A stretch of DNA of 64,000 nucleotides from Caldilineaceae bacterium (GTDB lineage Bacteria > Chloroflexota > Anaerolineae > Caldilineales > Caldilineaceae). The stretch is taken from contig JALHQH010000061.1 of the NCBI GenBank assembly GCA_022842065.1, positions 1 through 64,000 of the forward strand, read 5' to 3'. Below the pieces are notes generated by a model. That model worked only from the letters and a program-made list of their open reading frames with translations, did no database searches and had not been told where the DNA came from. Each line of letters opens with the position of its first letter. The stretch's first letter is position 1. Both the position numbers and the translations under genes were made by a program. This document shows, one piece after another, positions 1 to 7,800 of the stretch.

Positions 1-326
1 GATTCTCTCTTTTATACTGAAGTCAAGTTGAGAACCGGCTTTTTGCTGGCTAACGGGATCGCGTGCGTCGCACTGACCGCCAACTGTTTCCAGTCCGCTA
101 GATTCTTTGGTCAGTGCGACGCACGCTGACCGAAACTGGGGGTCTCATTCTGATTTGAGTATAGTACCGAATTTCTCAGTGGATTTACTAAAAATACTGC
201 ACGACCATTCTTCCAGACGAAACTACCAACGAATCGCGACAAGGCAAACACAAAGGGTATAATAATCGTCATCGTGCTGTTGCTATTTCTGTCCGCTGCA
301 AACCTTTCTGGAGCTAGATCGCCACC
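1..326. other. Left-edge intergenic region with an inverted repeat
   Basis: I see no supportable gene here; the short leftward reading frame has no convincing start or family. The main structure is a perfect 18-bp inverted repeat (61-78 against 109-126), described separately. A GGAG at 310-313 serves the aminotransferase that starts at 327. Confidence 0.6.
61..126. repeat. Dispersed hairpin family, copy 1 (GTGCGTCGCACTG arms)
   Basis: Perfect 18-bp arms at 61-78 and 109-126 are separated by a 30-nt spacer. The arm core GTGCGTCGCACTG and the 30-nt spacer length are shared with the hairpin at 4516-4593, so the two are copies of one element type. The right arm's GCGACGCACGCT also recurs at 29514-29525. 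No T-run follows, so it is not a standard terminator. Confidence 0.75.
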
Positions 327-1187
327 ATGTCCCAACTTGAACTTTATGCCCTCACCCCCACTGGCCCCCAACCGTTGCCTGTGCCGCTGACCGCCACCGA
401 TTTTACCGAGCTCTACTACGGCCTCGCGCTGGGGATCTACTCAATTGCGCGCACTTTTCATCACAACCAGTTCTTTCAACTCGACCACCACCTGGCGCGC
501 ACCGTCAAGTCGATGCGGTTGCTCGGCTGGGATTATACGCTGGATGAAGCCCGTCTGCGCAGTGCCATCCATGAACTATGCACTGCCTATCCATCTGCCG
601 AAATGCGGGTGCGGATTGATGTGCTGGCGGCGCCGGCCACTGCCTTGGGGATAGACTGCCGTGAGCTGATCGCGCTGATGCCCTTTACGCCGCCGCCAGA
701 CCAACTTTACCAACTGGGGGTTAGGGTCGGCTATGCCACCGGCTTGCATCGTGACAATCCATTGGTCAAAACGGCTGACTTTGCCGAGGCGCGCAAACGT
801 ATGGGCCAAGCGGATAATTACTACGAACAGTTGCTGGTTGATGACCAAGGCCAGATCCTCGAAGCGACCAGTGCCAATTTTTATGCCGTGCGTGATGGTG
901 TTGTCTATACAGCGGGGGCAGGCGTTTTAGAAGGGGTAACGCGGCGGATTATATTGGATCTAGTGCAAGGGGCAGCCCTGCCGTTAACGCTGCAGGCCAT
1001 CAGTACTGATGACGTGCCGGCGCTTGATGAAGCGATGATTAGTAGCTCTTCGCGCGGAATTTTGCCGGTGGTGCAGATCGGCGACCAGACCATTGGCCAG
1101 GGCCAACCCGGCCCGATCACCCAACAATTAATCGCCGCCTACAATGCCTATGTGAAAGCACATTTACAGACGGCGATTGACGGTTGA
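327..1187 (+). CDS. Class IV (branched-chain/D-amino acid type) PLP aminotransferase
   Basis: A 286-residue fold-type IV PLP enzyme of the IlvE / D-alanine aminotransferase / aminodeoxychorismate lyase superfamily, acting in the cytoplasm. An RLDHL-like block is QLDHHLARTVKS (51-62). The probable Schiff-base lysine is K148 in NPLVKTADF. The cofactor-binding E-x-T-S-x-N motif is EATSANF (179-185), followed by GVLEGVTRR (199-207). Length is normal for the family. The start is set by ATG 327 with GGAG 14 nt upstream. It faces the leftward operon ending at 1413, and long hairpins separate them. The exact substrate (branched-chain amino acid, D-amino acid or aminodeoxychorismate) cannot be fixed from sequence; no pathway neighbours help. 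Confidence 0.88.
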   Translation: MSQLELYALTPTGPQPLPVPLTATDFTELYYGLALGIYSIARTFHHNQFFQLDHHLARTVKSMRLLGWDYTLDEARLRSAIHELCTAYPSAEMRVRIDVLAAPATALGIDCRELIALMPFTPPPDQLYQLGVRVGYATGLHRDNPLVKTADFAEARKRMGQADNYYEQLLVDDQGQILEATSANFYAVRDGVVYTAGAGVLEGVTRRIILDLVQGAALPLTLQAISTDDVPALDEAMISSSSRGILPVVQIGDQTIGQGQPGPITQQLIAAYNAYVKAHLQTAIDG

Positions 1188-1228
1188 GGGTTTGTCAAGG
1201 GTGGATTTCACTTTGGGGGCGAGCTTGT

Positions 1229-1285
1229 CTCCGAACTGGGAGCATAAGCGACCAGGGGTTGGTCGCTTACGCTCCCAGTTCGGAG
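1229..1285. terminator. 26-bp near-perfect hairpin after the aminotransferase
   Basis: Arms 1229-1254 and 1260-1285 pair over 26 bp with one mismatch around a 5-nt loop, 42 nt after the stop at 1187. There is no T-run, so a rho-independent role is uncertain; it may instead protect the mRNA 3' end or be a mobile hairpin. Confidence 0.5.
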
Positions 1286-1305
1286 AATGCCTCTAAAGTT
1301 AAATA

Positions 1306-1388
1306 GAGTATATTCCACTTCGCGTGGATCACATTCCCGGAATGTTTGACCTCTGCACCGCTTTTCTCACGCCAAGTGGGATATACTC
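1306..1388. repeat. Imperfect inverted repeat between convergent genes
   Basis: Arms 1306-1326 and 1368-1388 match at 19 of 21 positions with a 41-nt spacer. It sits just before the 3' end of the leftward gene at 1413, so convergent transcripts from both sides would run into it. Its sequence is unlike the hairpin at 1229-1285. Confidence 0.55.
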
Positions 1389-1412
1389 GTTAAATATACC
1401 GCTTGGCAGTGC

Positions 1413-2369
1413 TTAGCCTAGGCTGCCCTGTATGTGCTCTACCACACTCCGGAAGCGCGCTGCCCACTCTTGATTCGCGAAAATTTGCGCGCCGTTAAAG
1501 ACTTGTAAACCATAGCTGGGCACGGTTGACGCGCCTGTCTCAGCCAGGCTATCAGGAAAGTCGAGCGCATCAAGGATCAGCTGCACTTGGCAATCCGGCG
1601 GCACAAACGCTGCCGACGCCTCCAACCATGCCCGTCCCCAACTGGCGGGGCGACCGCTTTTCGTGCCATAGATTAGAGGCGTGAAAATCTCAATGGCGGA
1701 GGCCATTAACCCATAATCCTGGGCGAAAATGCGGCGCAAGGCGCCATCAAATTCAGCCGGCAACCAAGGACACATATACGCGCCGATCACACAGCCCGGC
1801 AGGTGGGTGCGAATTAGTTGCGCGTAGTGAAGCGCATAATGGGCAATCCGTTCGCACTTGTGCTGCGTCCACGCGGTTTGATGGTTAGCGAGAATTGCGG
1901 CCGGCGTGGTGGCGTCAATGCCCGTACTTTCACAAAAGTCCGCAATACAGGCGGCGCAGAAACAGCTCTCCTGCAGGTCAGGATCAGGCACCTCAAACCA
2001 ACCGCCATAGGTGAGATAGTCGAGCCAGATGCCGGTTGGCTGGTAGGCGTGCAGACCGGCCAGCAAGTTGGCCTCGGTTTCTTGTAGAAAGGCCGTTTGC
2101 GACAGACATACCCCTTGTACCAGCTTTCCATAGCGGATTGGCTGACCATCGACGCCAATCGGGATCAGTTCGGGATGTACATTAAAGTCGGCGCGAAAGG
2201 TTTTAAACTCGACACAGGCTGCGATCTGGTGCTGCGCGCAGGCCGTAAAGGCGGCGTCATCGAAGCCATGAAACCAACAGGCGTTGGCACCATAAGTGGC
2301 GAAGTCAGCGATATAGGGCAGGGCGCTACTGCCGTAGGGACCAAAGAGGTGTGGCAATGAGGTGGTCAT
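1413..2369 (-). CDS. Putative TIM-barrel glycoside-hydrolase-like protein
   Basis: A 318-residue protein with no signal peptide. It contains ESCFCAACIADF (about 134-145), the C-x-C-x2-C-x3-F pattern often seen in uncharacterised TIM-barrel putative glycosidases. Conserved-looking barrel segments include GIWLDYLTYGGWFE (about 113-126), GAYMCPWLP (about 196-204) and FTPLIYG (about 230-236). Its ATG overlaps the TGA of the upstream epimerase gene by one base, so translation is probably coupled. I do not recognise a defined family; the hydrolase call is inference from barrel-like motifs and the Cys cluster, and no catalytic acid can be assigned. Confidence 0.5.
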   Translation of the reverse strand: MTTSLPHLFGPYGSSALPYIADFATYGANACWFHGFDDAAFTACAQHQIAACVEFKTFRADFNVHPELIPIGVDGQPIRYGKLVQGVCLSQTAFLQETEANLLAGLHAYQPTGIWLDYLTYGGWFEVPDPDLQESCFCAACIADFCESTGIDATTPAAILANHQTAWTQHKCERIAHYALHYAQLIRTHLPGCVIGAYMCPWLPAEFDGALRRIFAQDYGLMASAIEIFTPLIYGTKSGRPASWGRAWLEASAAFVPPDCQVQLILDALDFPDSLAETGASTVPSYGLQVFNGAQIFANQEWAARFRSVVEHIQGSLG

Positions 2370-3265
2370 CAGGCCACCATACTTTCGACATGGGCGCGCA
2401 GGCCCTCTGCCAATGGCGTATCTGGGACATAGAGGCCGTGGCCGCGCAACTTGCGCATATCATAGATCCGATGGCAGCAGAAGGAGTGACGATCAGGATT
2501 TTCCGCCAGAAATTGTTGGACCGGCAACTCGTTGATCTTCACCTCTACGCCTAGGATCTCGCCGATGAGCTGATAAAATGTGCGCGACTCGATGATATCA
2601 GGGCCGGCGGTAACGTAAATCTGCTGATGACAGTTGGTATTACCCCCACAACTGAGGATCGTGCGGGCTAGATCGGCGGCATAGATTGGCTGCTGTAGAA
2701 AGTGGCCACCGCCCACCAGTGTCAGTGCTTCGCCCTGCTGCAACTTGGCGATCAAGTCCGGGTCGCGGCCATGCAGTGGCAGGCAACCAAGCAGTGAGCC
2801 TGGCCCATAGATATGGCAAGGGCGGACTACTGTCCACGCCATCTTGCCCGTATCACTTTGTTGTAGGACGATTTCACATTGGCGTTTCTTGCCACCGTAG
2901 CCGTCGCTGAGATAGTGATCACTCTCTTCCGTCTGTGGGAAGCGGCGCTGTGCCGGATCATAAACAAAGTCGGTGGAGATAAAGACTAGTTGTTTGGCAA
3001 GATCCCGAAAGACGGCGACATCCTGCTCGGCGTCGGCGACTTCATAACCGATGCAGTCAATCACCAGATCCCACTGTTGATCCGCGGCTGCGATCGCCTG
3101 GGCAAAAGTCGCCCGGTCGCGGCGATCAGCGACAATCGGTGTGACGCCGGCGGCTAAGGCTCGCTGGCCACGGGTAACGGCGGCCACGGTGTGCCCCGCT
3201 GCCAGCGCCACTGTGGCCAACGTCCCACTGACAAAACCACTGCCGCCGATCAATAAAAGCTTCAT
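2369..3265 (-). CDS. NAD-dependent epimerase/dehydratase (extended SDR)
   Basis: A 298-residue cytoplasmic Rossmann-fold enzyme of the extended short-chain dehydrogenase family. The N-terminus carries the nucleotide motif GGSGFVSG (7-14), then FISTDFVY with the catalytic Ser/Thr region and a YxxxK site in GYGGKKRQ. VRPCHIYGPGS follows, typical of NAD-dependent sugar epimerases and isoflavone-reductase-like enzymes. The start at 3265 is preferred over an in-frame ATG at 3307 because AGAGGAG lies just upstream and the Rossmann motif begins at residue 5. It lies 13 nt downstream of the DinB gene and overlaps the TIM-barrel gene by one base, forming a three-gene operon. The substrate is not evident. 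Confidence 0.85.
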   Translation of the reverse strand: MKLLLIGGSGFVSGTLATVALAAGHTVAAVTRGQRALAAGVTPIVADRRDRATFAQAIAAADQQWDLVIDCIGYEVADAEQDVAVFRDLAKQLVFISTDFVYDPAQRRFPQTEESDHYLSDGYGGKKRQCEIVLQQSDTGKMAWTVVRPCHIYGPGSLLGCLPLHGRDPDLIAKLQQGEALTLVGGGHFLQQPIYAADLARTILSCGGNTNCHQQIYVTAGPDIIESRTFYQLIGEILGVEVKINELPVQQFLAENPDRHSFCCHRIYDMRKLRGHGLYVPDTPLAEGLRAHVESMVA

Positions 3266-3278
3266 GCGTGGCTCCTCT

Positions 3279-3737
3279 CTACTGGTGTAATGTCTCCCAC
3301 ATGTCACCCATCAGTTGGACATGGCCGACATGAGTTGCCGTGTGTTCCATTGCGTGTAGCAAACACCAAGCAACGGTGAACGGGCTGTTGTGATTGGGTA
3401 ACTGCCGTTCTTCAGCCAGTTGCGCGATGGTGAGTTGCGTGACCGTCTTTTCAGCATCGGCCAGCGCCTGTGCCAGTAACGTCTTCAGCGCAGTGTGATC
3501 AAGGCCGCCGGTCTGGAATTCCGTTGCGCGCACCCGTGTGGATGAACCGCGGCTGATCAAGTCGCCAATCCAAAAAGTTTCGGCACCGGCGGTGTGGGCG
3601 ACTAACACCGCAATCGAATTCAGCTTTGCCTCTGGTTTCCAATCCAGGGCGGCTTGTGGCAATCGATCAAGTACAGTGATCAGGTCGTTATGCAGCGTGG
3701 TCAGGCGCTCTAGGTAAGCGGTAAAAAATGGTGACAT
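3279..3737 (-). CDS. DinB superfamily protein
   Basis: A 152-residue four-helix-bundle protein of the DinB/YfiT-like metal-binding superfamily. The expected histidine triad is visible: H48 in LVAHTAGAETFW and H132-x3-H136 in MEHTATHVGH. The helix-initial text FTAYLERLTTLHNDLI matches the family. The ATG at 3737 is chosen because GAGGAAGG lies directly upstream; longer in-frame starts up to 3866 lack a ribosome site. It is the first gene of the operon running to 1413. Members act as thiol-dependent transferases (bacillithiol, mycothiol) or are uncharacterised; the precise reaction is unknown here. Confidence 0.82.
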   Translation of the reverse strand: MSPFFTAYLERLTTLHNDLITVLDRLPQAALDWKPEAKLNSIAVLVAHTAGAETFWIGDLISRGSSTRVRATEFQTGGLDHTALKTLLAQALADAEKTVTQLTIAQLAEERQLPNHNSPFTVAWCLLHAMEHTATHVGHVQLMGDMWETLHQ

Positions 3738-3981
3738 TGCAACCTTCCTCATTGCTGTTGATCTGTGCTTGGCCTTCTGGTGGCAAACAGTGTGCCAAGA
3801 ATTTGCTGTTACTAGATCATACCTAAATCTACGGATAAAGCCAACTTGATGAAATTGGGTAATCACCCTTCCGGCATTGACAATCCGCCGCGCGTTTTGT
3901 GTAAAGCGAAAGTTGTTGGTATTGTAACGTCAGTCGCGCGTATGATTGCCGCTAGCCGACTTTATTTTGAAAGGATGATAA

Positions 3982-4503
3982 ATGACTGTAACGCTTATGC
4001 CCAATTTCGCTGCCAACCCCCATCTGCGATCCAAACGGATCAGGCAACAACTGCTTGCATTGGCCTTCCTTCCCCTGCTCTGCACGGTTGCCTGTCAGCC
4101 TGTCACACCGTTACCTGTGCCCACGCCAGGACTTGCCGCCGAGGGCACAACCGCCGCGCCTGCAACTGAAGCAGCCGCAACCGAAGCCACTATAACCGAG
4201 GAGACTACTATGTCTACGACCCCACTGCCAGCCGGCGCACCAGCGCTCGCCGACAGCCGCCCTGTACGGCAGGCAATCGCTGATTTGGCCAGTACTTTGG
4301 CACTGACTGCGGCTGAGATCGAAGTGGTCGAAGCCAGCCCGGTTGTCTGGCCGGATGGTAGTCTGGGCTGCCCCGAGCCGGGCATGATGTATACACAAGT
4401 GACGGTTGAAGGCATTCGGATTATCCTGCGTGCACAAGGTCAGGAGTATACCTATCATGGTGGTGGGGATCAGGCCCCGTTTCTCTGTGAGAAACCGGCG
4501 TAG
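3982..4503 (+). CDS. Small lipoprotein with WPDGSLGCP domain
   Basis: A 173-residue exported lipoprotein. A basic N-region (HLRSKRIRQQ) precedes a hydrophobic stretch and a lipobox ending TVAC (C38). An Ala/Thr-rich linker (about 45-80) leads to a compact domain with VVWPDGSLGCPEPGMMY and a final FLCEKP, whose two cysteines could form a disulphide. This C-terminal domain resembles small conserved domains in chloroflexotal and cyanobacterial secreted proteins, but I cannot name a function. AGGATG precedes the start at 3982. It converges on the giant protease gene, with a strong bidirectional terminator between them. Confidence 0.75.
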   Translation: MTVTLMPNFAANPHLRSKRIRQQLLALAFLPLLCTVACQPVTPLPVPTPGLAAEGTTAAPATEAAATEATITEETTMSTTPLPAGAPALADSRPVRQAIADLASTLALTAAEIEVVEASPVVWPDGSLGCPEPGMMYTQVTVEGIRIILRAQGQEYTYHGGGDQAPFLCEKPA

Positions 4504-4515
4504 GCTGGCGTAGTA

Positions 4516-4593
4516 GTGCTCAGGTGCGTCGCACTGTCCAAACAGTGATCGTATGCGCTACTTCGTTCTGGACAGTGCGACGCACCTGAGCAC
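4516..4593. repeat. Dispersed hairpin family, copy 2
   Basis: Perfect 24-bp arms at 4516-4539 and 4570-4593 flank a 30-nt spacer. The arms contain GTGCGTCGCACTG exactly as in the element at 61-126, whose spacer is also 30 nt. Confidence 0.75.
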
Positions 4594-4653
4594 ACCCCGC
4601 CCTCTCGCTCGTTACGATTGGTCTACCTCTGGTAATGCAGGCTGGATATGGAT

Positions 4654-4712
4654 AGTAACAAAGAAAAAACGCTGCGCCCACTCATCGGGCGCAGCGTTTT
4701 TTCTTTGTTACT
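4654..4712. terminator. Bidirectional rho-independent terminator
   Basis: A perfect 26-bp inverted repeat (4654-4679 / 4687-4712) with a 7-nt loop has a GC-rich core GCTGCGCCC. It carries an A-tract on its left and a T-tract on its right, so it can stop transcription both from the lipoprotein gene and from the leftward protease gene. Confidence 0.88.
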
Positions 4713-4821
4713 CGTGCGACACAGGTGATGGTATTTCTATCACGCTGTCGATACATCAAGCCCCGTGCCTACGCCAGCGCGTCAGCACAGTCCTAGCGAT
4801 GTTCTGCGTCGCAGACACCTC

Positions 4822-4870
4822 AATAATTAATGGAAAACAATTAATTATTAATTGTTTTCCATTAATTATT
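4822..4870. repeat. AT-rich 22-bp perfect hairpin before the protease stop
   Basis: Arms 4822-4843 and 4849-4870 are perfectly complementary with a 5-nt loop and lie 10 nt beyond the protease stop codon at 4881. The arms are AT-rich, so this may be an mRNA-end structure or a small mobile palindrome; the true terminator is probably the GC-rich one at 4654. Confidence 0.6.
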
Positions 4871-4880
4871 AATTTAGAGC

Positions 4881-7800
4881 CTAGCGCTGCACCCAGGGCA
4901 AGAACATGCGCAAAGCTTCTGATCCTTCGTCAACCACATTGCCATCGTCAACCAGGTCGAGGAGGGCCGGATCAACTGGCGCTTCGTCGATACCCAGTCC
5001 CACCACGGCTGCGCTGACGGCGGACAAGTCAGATTCGGAACCATCCAACTTTTCTAGGCGCACGTCATCGATCACGTAGGTGTCGCCGGCGCTAGCAAAG
5101 GGTGTCAGCCAGAAGCGTAGGCGGGCATTGTTCACCGTCCCAGCGAAGTTCTTGGTATTGAACTCAACGGTATAGCGTTCCCAGCCGGGCGTCAGATTGA
5201 CTTGATTGATGGCCAAACCGTATTTCTCGTAGGGGGCCACATGATTGTGCAGATAGAGACCCAGGTCACTCCCACTAGACGAGTAGGCCATAAAGGTCAT
5301 GCGATAGGCCGTGTTCGCCTCTAACTGAATCCCCTTCTGGTAAAGCTGGACATTACTCCCCGGCGCTGCAACCTCAATCTGTGCTGCACTATCACAGTCC
5401 GCGGCTTCGTCGCTAATCGTGAAGCTGCCGGCACTGTTGGTATAGTAGCGCCAGCCGGTTTGGCCCTCTTCAAAGCTGCCGTTGTCTACCAGATTGTTGG
5501 GCACATCGGCACAACTTTGCTCGTTGATCGTCACGTCGGCACTCGTGGTTGCCGGCTTGCTGCCCGGATTATCCGTGTTATGGATCACCTCATTGGTGAC
5601 GATCCCGGCTGCTGCATCGGCGTCAACTGTCACTTCGTAGTTGATAACAACCGGCGTCAAGCCCACATAATCCAGACAGAGCACCAGGCCATCCGTTGGC
5701 GTGAAGTTGTCAAAGGAGAATTTGGTCGCGGCATCACCAGCATCATTTTCAACGCCGATGGTCCCAATCGTATCGCCGATGTTGACATTGTCGTAGGCAA
5801 AGTAGGCATCATAGCTGCCGGCGGCAGGGTCGATGTCATTCCAGGACATGATCGCCAGGTCAAGGTGCTGGGTGGGATCATCATAGGGCTGAATATCATC
5901 GATCTCGACCAGCCAGAAGATGCCGCCGCCGAAGGTCACCGCCGTCACGCCCTTGTTCGTGGCCTCATCGTAGACCACTTCCATGTCACGCCAGTAAGGC
6001 GCCAGCAGGCCATTCGGTACGTTGACATTGGGAATATCTTGATTGACCCAGGGCTGCCCAGCATAGGTGCCGAAAACCACGATTCCATCGTCGGTGAAAC
6101 GTGGTGAACCAGCGCGCGCGGTGCCATAGAAGTCGGTCCCCGCATGTGAGCCATAGGACCAGCTAATGGTATCGCCCGTGATGCCGGCGCTTGATGTGAA
6201 GCCGGTGCGGGTCAGGGCATCGTAGTAACCACCATCCCCAATCGGCAGCGCACACTGCGCGTCGTTCTGATTGGTGGTGATATTGTAGCCGCCCACGAAG
6301 TTATTCGCCGAAGGCTGCGTGCCGGTCCACGTTAATGTGTTGCCGGTCACTGCCACCGTCCCCGCCGTTGCGCTGGCTGAGCCGTCAACATAGGTCAGGC
6401 CGGCCGGAATCGTATCCTGCAGTGTATAGGCCAGGTCTTCTGGGGTCACATTAGTGTCAACCACAATCTGATAGGTCAGCGTGTCTCCCGGTTGCGCTTC
6501 GTCTTCACTGACCGCCTTGACTACATCATCACGCAAGCGATTGAGATTGACAAAGATGGTGCCAATGTTGCCTGGATTCGCCGGGTCGGTGCCAATCGTG
6601 AAGGCCCCGTACCAGCTTTCCCCCGCCACCATGGTCGGTACGTCCCAATAGACGCGTAAGTCAAAGGGGGTGCCGGCTGCAACGCTGCTCGGTCCTTCCA
6701 CCCAGAAGTTACCCGCATCGCCTGCGACAATCGCATAGGCCAGGGTGATCGCATCGGGAGGAGCACTAGAGGCATCCCAGTTTTGGACTAGAATCCACCA
6801 TTCGCCGGCCGCGGGATTGTCAATCTTACAGGATTCCAACGCCGTGCCGGATGCGCTGACACAGACCTCGGTGGCGGCGCTGGGGGTATTGCCAGTGCCG
6901 ATATAGAGATCAATATCTGGCGCTTCCGAAGCGATAATATCGGCGGCCAGGCTAAGGGCACCTGTCGGTACATTCACTACCGTCGCCGAGACGGTCCCAT
7001 CATTGATATTGTCATAGGGATCGCCGTTGCTGGGATCTTCATTGAGCGACAGCTCAACTTTGTCACCGGTAACCAAGCCATAGGTTTCGATCGTCAGCTC
7101 ACTGATGCCAATCGTCTCCAGGCCAGTCACCAGGTGCGAGCCGGCATTGCGCCGGGTGTCAATATCCACCGCTGCCGGAATAATCCCAGGGGTTGACATG
7201 ACCGCCACAGGTAGGTGGGCGGCCGGCGCGGTGCCGGCAGGGGTAAGTTGTACTTCACCAAAGAGCCATTCCTCGCGCGGTGCGCTACTGGCATCGGCGG
7301 TGATCACAATTTCTTGTGTTGCGCCAGGGGCCAGGGTAAAGGAACTGGGGCTGACCGTGATGTTGAGGCCGCTGGCCGAGGTGGCGGTCGCCGTCCAGCT
7401 TTCTGCGCCGGTAAGTGTACTCTTCACCGTGCGGGTCCAGCTACAGACGAGCAGACATTGGTTGTCCGCCATGCTGGCCAGGTTGAGATCTTTCGGCGCA
7501 CCCCCTTCGGCCGGATCGGCGGCCAAGTACTCGTCGGTAGTCACATCTAAGACGAGGGCCGCGTGAGCCGCTTGCGTCAAATCAACTTCGCCGGCCCCTT
7601 CGGCAAAGGGCGTTGCCGGATTGGTGCCATCATCGTTGGTAATCGGCGTGCGGGCCGTGGTCATCAATGCCGATTGGATTTCGGCCGGGCTCCAATCGGG
7701 GTAGAGCGCTTTCATCAGCGCGCCAGCACCCGCCATATGCGGGCTGGCCATGGAGGTGCCCTGAATCACATTATAGGTGAAATCGCCATCGCCACCTTCG

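Larger units (their letters stand above)
4504..4880. other. Convergent intergenic region packed with three hairpins
   Basis: This 377-bp gap between convergent genes holds a dispersed hairpin (4516-4593), a bidirectional terminator (4654-4712) and an AT-rich palindrome (4822-4870). I find no supportable coding sequence; the frame 4553-5017 runs through the hairpins and into the protease's 3' end. Confidence 0.7.

Noticed and set aside
4553..5017. Rightward 154-codon frame over the convergent intergenic region
   Set aside because: It runs through two hairpins and into the protease's antisense 3' end, and the translation has no family resemblance.
5460..6107. 215-codon rightward frame opposite the giant protease
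   Set aside because: It is antisense shadow of a clear multidomain protein; no independent motif.
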